From the NCBI RefSeq assembly GCF_031954525.1, contig NZ_CP134867.1, positions 2,728,001-2,792,000 on the forward strand: a DNA stretch of 64,000 nucleotides, read 5' to 3'. The stretch comes from Dyella sp. BiH032. Lineage in GTDB: Bacteria > Pseudomonadota > Gammaproteobacteria > Xanthomonadales > Rhodanobacteraceae. Shown here piece by piece: positions 47,302-56,675 of this stretch (positions are counted from its first letter, which is position 1; each line of letters begins with the position of its first letter). The notes beneath the pieces were generated by a model that did no database searches, was not told the DNA's origin, and saw only the letters and a program-made list of their open reading frames with translations. The translations under genes and the position numbers were made by a program.

Positions 47302-50300
47302 CTAGAACCGCCAGTTCAATTGCGCTCTGAGTGCGGCATCCCTCGTATGCGACGCAACTTGCGCATCGTACGAAACACCCAGCCCGACGCTCCTGCTTAC
47401 TTCCACATCGACACCCGCGCTCAGCGCAAGCGCATGGCGGGCGATCGGCAATCCATACACAGCGAACGCACCGGTGTCCGCAAAGGCCAGCGAGCTGCGC
47501 GCTCTCAGGTCACCGGAGACATGCCGCCATCCGGCGCTGGCGTAGGCGCTGAACGCATCGCCCTGGAAAACGAAGTGCGTGGCCGCGCGCGTGCCCAGCG
47601 TGGTGTAGACCGCCGCACGCTGCCCGCCCCTGACCGCCAAGGCCATGGCGCTGTCGCGCTCCGTGAATGAATCGGTGGCGAGCCTCGCATAGGCCACTTG
47701 CGCGAACGGCTCGATGATCGCGCTGTGCACGGACATCCGATAGGCCGCACTGCCATAGAACTCCGTCGTGTGCGCCACCGCACGGCCGCGCAGGCTGGCG
47801 TCGGCACCGGCCGTGACCACCCGGCGGATGGTGTTGGCGTCGTGTCGCGTGTAATCGGCGCCGGCGCTCCATGCCAGGGCGCCGATCGAACCACCCGCGT
47901 ACACACCGGCATAATCATCGTCGCTAGATAGCGATGATCCGCGCTGGGACACGCCGAGCGCCGTTCGTGTATGGCCGCCGACGATACCGATGCGACCGCC
48001 CTCTCCCACCGGCATGTCGGCACCGATCAGAACGCCGCCCGTCGTGCGCGACAGAGGCGCGCTGTTGCCCGTGCCGTCCACGCGTCCCCACGAGCCGACG
48101 GATTGCCCCCACCAGGCCAGGCCATTCGATTGAGTTCTGACCCGCTGGCGGGATGTGGCGCCTGTATCCGAATCCGCCTGTCCGAGGCGAAGGATCACGG
48201 CATCGCGCACGATGCGCGTGTCGTCCAGGTAGGTGCTCTGCGCGCTGGCATGAATCTCGCCGGATAGCCGGTCTGCGGCGTCGCGCAGCTGCGCATCGCC
48301 CTGCTGACTGGCCAGCGCCATGAACGGCGCACTGCCGGACGGTATGTTCTGTATGGCTGTCAGCACGGCGGCCTGATTGGGCGTATGTGCCGCGGCGGCG
48401 AAGGCGGGCGGTGGCGGAGGCGATGCCGGTGGAGTTGGTTGTGTGGACGCGGTATCGGCATACGACACGTCCAGATAGACGTGCTCGCCGTCATAGACCG
48501 GCACCACCTTCAGATTCGTACTCAGGCCGGTGTTGCCGACGACGGTGTAGCTGCCGCTGAGTCCGCCATTGGCCGTCAGCAAGGTATAGCGCCGGACGCC
48601 TTGAAACGCCGATACCGACGTCGCGGACGGCACCAGGCTGATCACCGCGCCGGGCTGCAGCAAGGCGCTGCCACCGATGCGGAGCTGGCTGGATACACCG
48701 TCCTGCGCGACATTCCATTGCGCGATATAGGTGGCTCCGGTTGCCTGCGTGTAATTGCCGCCGACCGTCAGGGCCTGATACGTCCCGCCGGCATGGCCCG
48801 GTGCCACCGTGCCGGCCACCCGTAGATCGCCGCGCACCAAGCCGTTGCCGATCAACACGCCTGCGTCGAACACAGAGCCACTGACGGCACCCTGCAGATC
48901 GAGCATGGCCCGCGGCCCAATACTCGTTGGGCCGCTGTAGCGATTGTCGCCGGCAAGTACTTCTTCGCCGCCCGTGATGCTCAGCGCCGCTCCCGTACCG
49001 CCGCCCAGGCCGCCATCGGCCAGTTGGCCGCTGAAAGTGCCGCTGGCCTGCGTCAGCACCAGCGTGTTGCCGCCCAGGTAGCCGGCACCGCGGCCGGAGA
49101 GCGACTGCATGTTGACGCTGCCGAAGGTGCGCGACACATCGAAGACGCCATCGGCCTGCACGCCCGCCGAGCTGGCGATGCTTGCAGGCCCAGCCAGCCC
49201 CAGCCACGCGCCCTGCTCGATCACGGTAGGACCGGTATAGGTATTGGTGCCGCTCAAGTTGGCGATGCCGCCATGGGCCACCGTGAGCGCGCCTGTACCA
49301 GAGATCACGCCGGCAAGCCCGAGCGGCCCCATCGCCGATGTCACCGTCAGGTCAGTCGAGAGTGGCGCATCCGTCACATAGAACGGCGTATAGGCCGTGG
49401 CCTGGTTCTGCAGGTCGTACATCACGGCGTTGTTCATGAAGAACGACACGCCATACAAGGCTGTGCCGGGAGGAATCAGCGGCCCCGCACTCGCCGTGCC
49501 CACGACATGCAGCGGATTGCCGTTGCCGTCATCCGCGGTGGTGATCGCTACCGTCTTGGCACCCGGCGCCGCGCCGGCCGCGGTGAACGGCAACCCAGCT
49601 ATCTCGTTGCCGTTGACGTTGATATGCCCTGCCGCGGTTTCGCTGGCGATCAGCCCGCTGTCGTTGAGGTAGATCCCGGACGTGCCGGAATCGAGCACCG
49701 TCTGCAACTTTGCCTTGTAGGCGCCGTTGTTGAGGCTGTAAGTGAAATAGGTGTCGAACTGCTGCGCGGCGTGCGCGCCGGAGACGCCGAAGGTTTCCTG
49801 GTACGTGCCCTGCTGCGTCCCGGGCACCCACGGCACCACGCTCAGGAATTGCGCACGCAAGGCGGGGGTGAGGCCGACGATGAAGCATGCCTGTCCGCAT
49901 CCGCCAGGCACGCCAGGCTTGCCGTTGGCCTCCACGATATAGCCCGTGGTGGTGAGCATGCCAGGCACGCCACCGTTGTCTCCCGCATACAGGAAATCGC
50001 CTGCGCCGAACCTGCCGTGGAAGCGTCCTTGTTCCGGCGCCGCGTCCTGGTCGAGTTTCTGCTGCCAGGTCAGGTCCTGGTACATCGTCAACGGCTGGCC
50101 CGACGCGTCCATGCCGGTGGCGATGGGGACGCCTTGCGTGTCCCCGCCGCGCACGTTCGGCGCGAAGTGATCGGACGTCATGACCGCATCCAGCACCGCG
50201 GCCACGGGCAATCCTTGTGGGGGCGCCGCACCGAACACCTGCTTGCCCGTGCTCGGGTTGTAGAACTGGACGCTCGTCGCCGTGGTGTTCTGCTGCCAAT

Positions 50301-50613
50301 AGCCGGTGGTGCCGTCGCCATAGCTGAAGACATAAGGCGAGCCGTTCGCGGATGCCGTCCAGCCGGGGAACCATGACACCGGGCCGCCATCGTGTCCGAC
50401 GGCGATATTGAAGGAATCGGAGCCCGTGTCGAACAGGTATTCCCGTGGCGCGCCGCCATTGAGCCCGACCTGGATGCCCAGGCGATAGGAGGGCGCGGTG
50501 CCACCGCCAGGCTGCTGGACAAGGTCCAGCGGGATATCCGATGCCGATGCGTGGCCGTGTCCGAACAGGCACGCCAGGGCGCACCAGATCGGCGAATGCT
50601 TCAATTTGTTCAT
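47302..50613 (-). CDS. Autotransporter with a pepsin-like aspartic protease passenger
   Basis: A 1103-residue secreted protein with an N-terminal signal (to about residue 25, HASASD). The passenger carries two aspartic protease active-site motifs: EYLFDTGSDSFNIAV (D62) and LQTVLDSGTSGIYLND (D308). A flap-like SYGDGTTGYW sits between them (Tyr98, 36 residues after D62, as pepsin has Tyr75 after D32). This is the pepsin A1 pattern, rare in bacteria. Beta-helix-like repeats (GTNTYTGPTVIEQGAWL) follow from about 430, then a Pro-rich linker and a 12-strand-type beta-barrel ending in LNWRF. It probably sits on or is released from the outer membrane surface. Confidence 0.85.
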   Translation of the reverse strand: MNKLKHSPIWCALACLFGHGHASASDIPLDLVQQPGGGTAPSYRLGIQVGLNGGAPREYLFDTGSDSFNIAVGHDGGPVSWFPGWTASANGSPYVFSYGDGTTGYWQQNTTATSVQFYNPSTGKQVFGAAPPQGLPVAAVLDAVMTSDHFAPNVRGGDTQGVPIATGMDASGQPLTMYQDLTWQQKLDQDAAPEQGRFHGRFGAGDFLYAGDNGGVPGMLTTTGYIVEANGKPGVPGGCGQACFIVGLTPALRAQFLSVVPWVPGTQQGTYQETFGVSGAHAAQQFDTYFTYSLNNGAYKAKLQTVLDSGTSGIYLNDSGLIASETAAGHINVNGNEIAGLPFTAAGAAPGAKTVAITTADDGNGNPLHVVGTASAGPLIPPGTALYGVSFFMNNAVMYDLQNQATAYTPFYVTDAPLSTDLTVTSAMGPLGLAGVISGTGALTVAHGGIANLSGTNTYTGPTVIEQGAWLGLAGPASIASSAGVQADGVFDVSRTFGSVNMQSLSGRGAGYLGGNTLVLTQASGTFSGQLADGGLGGGTGAALSITGGEEVLAGDNRYSGPTSIGPRAMLDLQGAVSGSVFDAGVLIGNGLVRGDLRVAGTVAPGHAGGTYQALTVGGNYTQATGATYIAQWNVAQDGVSSQLRIGGSALLQPGAVISLVPSATSVSAFQGVRRYTLLTANGGLSGSYTVVGNTGLSTNLKVVPVYDGEHVYLDVSYADTASTQPTPPASPPPPPAFAAAAHTPNQAAVLTAIQNIPSGSAPFMALASQQGDAQLRDAADRLSGEIHASAQSTYLDDTRIVRDAVILRLGQADSDTGATSRQRVRTQSNGLAWWGQSVGSWGRVDGTGNSAPLSRTTGGVLIGADMPVGEGGRIGIVGGHTRTALGVSQRGSSLSSDDDYAGVYAGGSIGALAWSAGADYTRHDANTIRRVVTAGADASLRGRAVAHTTEFYGSAAYRMSVHSAIIEPFAQVAYARLATDSFTERDSAMALAVRGGQRAAVYTTLGTRAATHFVFQGDAFSAYASAGWRHVSGDLRARSSLAFADTGAFAVYGLPIARHALALSAGVDVEVSRSVGLGVSYDAQVASHTRDAALRAQLNWRF

Positions 50614-50648
50614 GCGTTCCCCTGTAAACGCGAACGAAAAGCCGCCTG

Positions 50649-50671
50649 CCGCCCGGCTCGACGCCGGGCGG
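50649..50671 (-). terminator. Terminator after the lyase-LamG gene
   Basis: CCGCCCGGC-TCGAC-GCCGGGCGG has 9-bp arms. It lies 38 bp after the stop of the minus-strand gene ending at 50710, and a CTTTTCG run follows on that strand. It separates this gene from the pepsin-like autotransporter. Confidence 0.65.
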
Positions 50672-50709
50672 AGGACGATTCATGGATCGTCGGTGTGCGC
50701 TGCCCGCGG

Positions 50710-52968
50710 TTACTTCGCCAACGCCGCGATCTGGGCGTCGCTCAATGCTACGGAATAGAAACGGAAATCCTGGATGCGCCCGTCGAAGGACGCATGTCCC
50801 CCATCCCAACCGAGCAGCCTTTTCTGATCGATCAATTGACGTGGCGACAACTCGAAGGAATCGTCACGGCCCGCCAGCCGGCCATCGATATAGATCTTGG
50901 CCGTGCCACCGCGCAGGGTCACCGCAACGTGCACCCAGCGGCGGAACGGCAAGGCCTGATCGGCTTCGACCGCCTGCGTGCCGTTGACCCCCGAGGCGGT
51001 GATGCCAAAGCGCAACCTGCCGCCGTTGCGGCCTGACAGCGGTGCAAGAAACATGCAGGCGCCGCCATCCAGTCCCATGAACAACAGGCAGGTATCCCAA
51101 TGCAGCGGCGCATTGGCGAAGGTCCACATCGATATCGTGAAATCGGCGACGTCCGTAAGCATCCCGGCCGGAAGCTGCACATACGATTGCTTGCCGTCGA
51201 ACAGGAGCGAAGCGGTGCCCGGCATGCGGCCCGCGCCCCAGCTCGCACCGTTCATCAGCGTGCCGTCGCCGCGAACCTGCGCGCCATCGGGCGAGGTGAC
51301 CCAGCCCGTGGCCGTGCTGCCGCTGCCGTCGGCAAGATCCATCGAGCAGCGCAATTCACCGGGAACCGCGACGCGGATCGGACGCGATACGAGGTCAAGG
51401 CCATTGCTGGCCTGAATCCGGTAGTACCAAACGCCTTGCGCCGGCATGTCACTGTATGTGCGCGTCTGATCCCCGGGCACCGAGCCGATCACGCTGAATG
51501 GCCCGTTCGCGCTGCTGCCGCGCTGGACCAGATAGGCCAACGTATCCTTGCCGCCCCACCACGAAAGCGTCACCTTGCCTTCGCTGCAAAACCCGGATAC
51601 GCCGAACGGCGCACGCAGCGGTCCGGCGTAATCGTCCAGGCGGCTCCACAGCGTGGAATACGGCATGTCATCGCTGCCGCCATCTGGGTTTCTGAACTCA
51701 GTGTTGTGCACCATTTGCGCAATGTAGGGCGCGTCGATGCCCATGCGGTTGACGTAATGGTTGTAGATGGTTTCCCAGCAACCACGCAGCGAAGGTCCGG
51801 ACTGGTTGGCCGCGGCAGTGAACAAGCCGGTCGGACTGTACTGGCGCGCAAACGGCATCACTGGTTGCTTGCCGTTCTTGTCCAGCACATTGGACTTTGC
51901 CACGTATTCCGCGCCAGCCAGGAAGCGATGGTTGAACGCGGAGTACAGATCATCGCCCTGTTTCCAGGCCGCTTCGAGAAAGTCGCCGCCCAGCGACATG
52001 CCGAGGGTGGAATGCCCCTGGTCGCGCCCGCTTTCCTGCCACTGGCCGAGGTAGCCCGGATGCATGAAATACACGCTGTGCATCGCCATGCCATTGCCGA
52101 ACTGCGTGTGCACGTCGCCGTGATTGTTGCCGGTGTAGTAGTCGATCGCCTGCCGGTACAGATCGATGTCGTCGCAGAACACGCCGATGGAAAGCGTACC
52201 GACGAGCGCGGCATAGTCCCAGTTGGCGAAGCTCCACAGGCCGCCATCGGACAGGTGCGCGTGCAGACCCTTGGAAATCGGCTCCGCGAATACGTTGCGC
52301 AGCATGCCCTGGAAGCGCGCCACACCCTGCGCCGACCAGCCTGAGTAGGTGCGCATGATTTCCGCGGCATTGGCAAATTGGCGGCCTTGCATGCCGCACA
52401 TCAAGTAGAACGTGTGATCGTCGTGCGCGGTGGAGCCCGGCGGAACGGTTCCGATGAACTTCAAGGTCGATGACCACGCGTCGAGCGTTTCCACGGCCGA
52501 TTTGGCGTAGGCCTCTTCACCGGAAATCTTCCAGCGCAAGGCGAGGCAGAATGCCCGCTGGGTATCCCTGTACAGGGCCCACTTCGTTCCGTCCGCGCGA
52601 TAGCACGCGGGCTGGGGATTGGGCTTGGCCGTCAAGGACGTGTCACTGGAGGCGCACATCGTCTGCCACCACTTGGTCCATGGCTGTTCGCCGTTCTTGA
52701 GCTTGTTCCTGATGCGCGTGAAGTCGGCCTCGTTGAGCAGCAAGCCCGGATGCGTAAAGCGCCCCGTGATCAGCGGACTGCCCGCCGGTGCGGAACCCGA
52801 TGGCGGAAGGCTGCGGGCGCGGCTTTCGCCCACCCCGAATCCGAGCCCGAGCAGCAACGCGCCGGCACCCAGGCCTCCGACGAAGCGGCGGCGAGAGCTG
52901 TCATCGATGTGGTCGTGCGTATCGGCGCCGTTCTGAGGAGCGAGCGTTGGATGGTCGATCTGCTTCAT
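50710..52968 (-). CDS. Tat-exported alginate-lyase-fold protein with LamG-like domain
   Basis: A 752-residue protein with a twin-arginine signal (SSRRRFVGGLGAGALLLGLG). Residues about 65-420 form an all-helical toroid of the alginate lyase type, starting HPGLLLNEADFTRIRNKL and including NWDYAALVGTLSIGVFCDD and HSVYFMHPGYLGQW. A short Fn3-like stretch (about 450-530) follows. A concanavalin/LamG-like domain (about 540-745) ends it, with LLFDGKQSYVQLPAG and WVHVAVTLRGGTAKIYIDG. It probably binds and cleaves an acidic polysaccharide; the substrate is not established. Confidence 0.78.
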   Translation of the reverse strand: MKQIDHPTLAPQNGADTHDHIDDSSRRRFVGGLGAGALLLGLGFGVGESRARSLPPSGSAPAGSPLITGRFTHPGLLLNEADFTRIRNKLKNGEQPWTKWWQTMCASSDTSLTAKPNPQPACYRADGTKWALYRDTQRAFCLALRWKISGEEAYAKSAVETLDAWSSTLKFIGTVPPGSTAHDDHTFYLMCGMQGRQFANAAEIMRTYSGWSAQGVARFQGMLRNVFAEPISKGLHAHLSDGGLWSFANWDYAALVGTLSIGVFCDDIDLYRQAIDYYTGNNHGDVHTQFGNGMAMHSVYFMHPGYLGQWQESGRDQGHSTLGMSLGGDFLEAAWKQGDDLYSAFNHRFLAGAEYVAKSNVLDKNGKQPVMPFARQYSPTGLFTAAANQSGPSLRGCWETIYNHYVNRMGIDAPYIAQMVHNTEFRNPDGGSDDMPYSTLWSRLDDYAGPLRAPFGVSGFCSEGKVTLSWWGGKDTLAYLVQRGSSANGPFSVIGSVPGDQTRTYSDMPAQGVWYYRIQASNGLDLVSRPIRVAVPGELRCSMDLADGSGSTATGWVTSPDGAQVRGDGTLMNGASWGAGRMPGTASLLFDGKQSYVQLPAGMLTDVADFTISMWTFANAPLHWDTCLLFMGLDGGACMFLAPLSGRNGGRLRFGITASGVNGTQAVEADQALPFRRWVHVAVTLRGGTAKIYIDGRLAGRDDSFELSPRQLIDQKRLLGWDGGHASFDGRIQDFRFYSVALSDAQIAALAK

Positions 52969-53217
52969 GCGTTTTCACCTCGATCGCCGCTGGGTATGCC
53001 GCCAACGGCATGTGGGGGGAAGGTAAATCGGCGGCATTTATGCACGCGCGGCCAGGCAACTCCATGTCATTAGGGGGCGAGTGATCATTTTTGAGAGACG
53101 GCTTGCACTTTTCTCTGTGCCATCGCTCCATAGGGCCGAAGAGCCATGAGGAATCGGAATCCATGGATATCCGAATCGATATCAGTACCAGCACGAATTC
53201 ACGCCGGCACGGCGATT

Positions 53218-56166
53218 TCACCAGTCGATGCGCAGCCCGGCCTTGCCGCTGTAGCCCTTGCCATGGTCATTGACGCCGAAGTCATGCCCGGCGCTGGCAT
53301 ACACGAAGACGTTGCGCGTCAGCTGCGCACCCAGGCCGGCGCGCAGACTTACCCATGAGCGCTTCAGGTCGGAGCGGAAATTCATCGGCGTCGTGGGTGT
53401 CGAGAAAGCCACCTGCGTATCGCCGGTGAATTCGCGCCATAGATCGGCGCGCAGCCAGGCGGTCAATGCCCTGGGGTGTGCCGGTGTGCCGCCGACCGAC
53501 CAGCTCTTGTCCACTTCGGCGCCGACACGGCCGGCGAGCGCTCCGGCGTCCTTGAAGTACACGCTGGACGCGGCATCGGCGGCGTCATTGAAGGATGCGC
53601 GTCGATAGACCAGTTGCCCTTGCGGCTCGAACACCCAGCCGTTGTGCAATTGCATCCGGTAGCCGCTTTCGAGCGAGGCCGCGAGGCCGCGGCCTTCGGT
53701 CTTCAGCGGTGCCATGCGGGTGGAGCTGGCCCTGATCTTGTAGCTGCTACCCTGCACTACCGCGTCGGTGTACCAGCCCGATGGATCCAGATGGGTCCAG
53801 TACCCGCCTAGCGTGTAGTTCTGCAGCCGATCGTGACCGGCGTTGATGCCAGTGAAGTTCCTGACATCGCCGGCGATCTGACCCAGCGCGACATAGACGC
53901 CAGCGACATCGTCGCCGCCACCGTGTTCGTCGCGATACAGATCCATGCCCGCCTGCAAGGCATACAAGTCATCGCTATATTGAGGTCCCTTGCTGCCATA
54001 GATGCCAGCCGCGCCGCCATCGCGCTTGTCGTGCTGCGCGATGACCCGCGTCCAGCCGCCGCCATCGGGCGAGACGTCCCGGCCGATACGTTCCCGCAGG
54101 TTGTCCACCAGATGCAGTTCATAGGACAGCGCCATCGATGGGATGGCGGCGTAGAGCGACACCTCCTGCCGATAGAGCGGCACGACTGCCTGGCTTGGTG
54201 CCGGACCGGAGGAAGGCGGCGGCGGAGCGGGTGCAGGTGCAGGTGCGGGTGCAGGCGCTGGTGCAGGCGCAGGTGCTGGTGCTGGTGCGGGTGCAGGTGC
54301 AGGCGCAGGTGCAGGCGCGGGTGCAGGCGCGGGTGCAGGCGCAGGCGCAGGTGCAGGTGCAGGTGCCGCACATACGGGCGCCTGCGGCATCAGCGAACAG
54401 TCCAGCTGCGAGCGCAAATACCAGTTCTGCGTACTGCTGCCATCGGTGCTGCCGCGATAGAGCGAGTACTCGTACGGCCCCGCCGCCACCGCGCTTGCCA
54501 GCGTGAAAGCATTGACGGCGGTGGTGCCTCCATTGATCGCATCCACCACCTGGATGCCATTGGCTGAGGTCAGCGCGCCCGGGCCGCCCGTATTGGTGAT
54601 GCGCAATGCGGTACTGCCGGTGGCGGTGCCGCCATTGATGACCAGCTGATCCGAAGCAGAGCCGTCGCCGCCCAGATAAGTGTTGAGTGCCACCACGCTG
54701 CCGGGGTTGCCGATGTAATGGGTTGCCACCAGCCGGTTGCCCGTGCCGCTGCCGCCCACCTGCGCCAGGCCGCTGTTGTTCAAGGTGCCGTTGACGGTGA
54801 AGCTGCCCTTGCTGCTGCCTAGCGCCGACAGCGCATCGGCCACCGCGATCGTGCCGCCATTGGTGACCGTACCGCTTACGCTGCCATAGCCGCCCAGCGT
54901 CGCGCCTGAGGCCACGGTAGTGCCGCCGCCGCCGCTCAATGCGGCGCCCGGGTGACTGCTGTCGCCCACGGCGAGCACGCCTGCGTTGACCTGGGTGCCG
55001 CCGGCATACGGATTGTCGGCATCGAGAATCACCGTCCCACTGCCGAGCTGATTGACGCCGCCCGCGCCGGAAATGCTGCCAGCGAACACATAGGTGCCGG
55101 TGCGGTCGAACGCCACCGTGCCGTCATTGGCGATGTCGCTGTTGATGCCGCCGGACGAGCCGCCATTGCCCAGCTGCAAAGTAGCGCCGCCGTACACCGC
55201 GACCGAACCGCTGAAGGCCGCATTGTCGGAAGCCAGCACCAAAGTGCCATCCTGCACATAGATGCCCAGCTGCGCACCGGGGTTGGCACTGGTGTTCTGC
55301 AGGTTGCCGGCCAGCGTCCAGGTTCCGGCGTCCACCTTGGTGAGCGAGCTGAAATTGAGCAGCGCGCCTTGCTGCGCGCCGGTGTCCGCGCCCGCCAGCG
55401 TCAGGCTGCTGCTGCCGCTGCCGCCGTCGATCGTTCCGCTGACGCTGGATCCGGTATACAGCGTCACCTCATTGTCGCCACCGGTGAAGGCGACATTGCC
55501 GATCACCGCGCCGCCGCTGTGATTGAAGAACGCCACATCACCGCTGCCGGCATTGCCGATCGCCGTGGCGTTGCCGCCGTTCACACCGGTCTGGATGGCG
55601 CCGTAGTTGTCCACGGTATTGACCGTGCCTGGCTGCGTTACCTGATCCTGGAACCAGATCGCCGGCGCACCCTGCGAGCTGATCGTGCCGTAGTTGGTGA
55701 TGGTGTTGCTGTAGCCGACCGCGTTGACCGCCTTGGCAGCGGCCGAGCTGCCGGTCTGGGTCAGCTGCGCATTGGCATTGACGGCCAGGCTGCCGTTGTT
55801 GCGGAACTCGATCGTGCTGTAGCCGAGGTTGTAGCCGCCACCGTTGCTGCCACCGGTGCCCGGGCTGTTGGTGACCAGCGCGCCGCCATGCAGCGTGATC
55901 AGCGCATCGTCGCCCAGGCTGATGGCGTTCTGCGCCGCGCCCACATTGATGGTGGCGCCGTTCTGCACGTCGACCGTGGTGATGGTGGTTTCGCTGCTGC
56001 CGGTGCCGATCTGCGTGGTGTAGGGATTGGGAGCGGTGCTGTCACAGCTCACCGTCGCGGTCGACCCGCCGGGGCTGGTGCAGTTGGCGAGCGCCGTCTG
56101 CAGGAAACCGAATGGACTGGCGATGACGACGGACGAGGCGATGATGCGTGTTGCCGCATGTTTCAT
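53218..56166 (-). CDS. Autotransporter with Ala-Pro repeat linker
   Basis: A 982-residue type V secretion protein. The signal peptide ends near residue 27 (FGFLQTALANC). The passenger (about 30-620) is made of Gly/Ser/Thr/Asn-rich beta-helix repeats with VFNHSGGAVIG-like blocks and autotransporter-repeat phrases (GGVNQLGSGTVILDADN). A long Ala-Pro repeat links it to a C-terminal barrel (about 710-982) that closes with YSGKAGLRIDW. The ATG at 56166 gives a normal signal peptide; an open extension upstream to 56262 does not. No enzymatic motif is seen, so an adhesin or biofilm role is most likely. Confidence 0.85.
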   Translation of the reverse strand: MKHAATRIIASSVVIASPFGFLQTALANCTSPGGSTATVSCDSTAPNPYTTQIGTGSSETTITTVDVQNGATINVGAAQNAISLGDDALITLHGGALVTNSPGTGGSNGGGYNLGYSTIEFRNNGSLAVNANAQLTQTGSSAAAKAVNAVGYSNTITNYGTISSQGAPAIWFQDQVTQPGTVNTVDNYGAIQTGVNGGNATAIGNAGSGDVAFFNHSGGAVIGNVAFTGGDNEVTLYTGSSVSGTIDGGSGSSSLTLAGADTGAQQGALLNFSSLTKVDAGTWTLAGNLQNTSANPGAQLGIYVQDGTLVLASDNAAFSGSVAVYGGATLQLGNGGSSGGINSDIANDGTVAFDRTGTYVFAGSISGAGGVNQLGSGTVILDADNPYAGGTQVNAGVLAVGDSSHPGAALSGGGGTTVASGATLGGYGSVSGTVTNGGTIAVADALSALGSSKGSFTVNGTLNNSGLAQVGGSGTGNRLVATHYIGNPGSVVALNTYLGGDGSASDQLVINGGTATGSTALRITNTGGPGALTSANGIQVVDAINGGTTAVNAFTLASAVAAGPYEYSLYRGSTDGSSTQNWYLRSQLDCSLMPQAPVCAAPAPAPAPAPAPAPAPAPAPAPAPAPAPAPAPAPAPAPAPAPAPAPAPPPPSSGPAPSQAVVPLYRQEVSLYAAIPSMALSYELHLVDNLRERIGRDVSPDGGGWTRVIAQHDKRDGGAAGIYGSKGPQYSDDLYALQAGMDLYRDEHGGGDDVAGVYVALGQIAGDVRNFTGINAGHDRLQNYTLGGYWTHLDPSGWYTDAVVQGSSYKIRASSTRMAPLKTEGRGLAASLESGYRMQLHNGWVFEPQGQLVYRRASFNDAADAASSVYFKDAGALAGRVGAEVDKSWSVGGTPAHPRALTAWLRADLWREFTGDTQVAFSTPTTPMNFRSDLKRSWVSLRAGLGAQLTRNVFVYASAGHDFGVNDHGKGYSGKAGLRIDW
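54228..54368. repeat. Hexanucleotide tandem repeat coding for (Ala-Pro)n
   Basis: About 140 bp of GCAGGY-type hexamers (GGTGCA/GGCGCA variants) encode roughly 23 Ala-Pro pairs, ending in four prolines, between passenger and barrel of the autotransporter. Such repeats can change length by slippage without a frameshift, because each unit is two codons. Confidence 0.9.
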
Positions 56167-56675
56167 GTAATGGCTCTGCGTGAAATGAAATTTCTTTTCG
56201 CAGGAAAGACAAGCAGCGCGCGGCGAACATCGATGCTTCGCATCGACGCGGCAGGCAAGCATGAATCCCCTTGCGGAAAACAGCCGGTGGCACGCTGACT
56301 ACCCGCTCGGGCACGGGAGCAACATGCGGCATTTCCGTGCATGAAAAATACTTGATCGCACGACGATGGACGCGAGCGACTTGGGCAAACGGTGAGCCAA
56401 TGCGCGAATCTGGCCCCAAATGACTAGTGGCGAAAAACTTCTTCAGCTCCATGCAAGCGCAACGTGTGCCTTACATCACGATTGCCTGAACGACTCGCGC
56501 GATCTCGCAACGCGCGCGATGTTCCGAAGCGATTTCGAAGTACATTGCTCGACGCGCGAATGAGCTCGCGTTGAACGTCATCCGCGCGATCGCACCGGCG
56601 GAGCCGCGCGATCCGCCATCGGCAAATACCTGCGGCGCACTGCGCGCCCTGGTCCGATACATATTGGGAGAGATC
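56167..56675. other. Divergent intergenic region between autotransporter and GH74 gene
   Basis: This 509-bp stretch has no convincing gene. It contains a perfect inverted repeat TCGATGC-TTC-GCATCGA (56230-56246), which would form a stem-loop in the autotransporter leader. An open frame continuous with the GH74 gene starts at 56571 but lacks a ribosome binding site or family sequence. Confidence 0.5.

Noticed and set aside
54228..54368. Possible CRISPR-like or minisatellite array
   Set aside because: Units are contiguous coding hexamers without spacers; it is a protein linker repeat.
54138..54506. Plus-strand frame with a Val-Gln repeat opposite the autotransporter linker
   Set aside because: It is the reverse reading of the Ala-Pro repeat and has no gene context.
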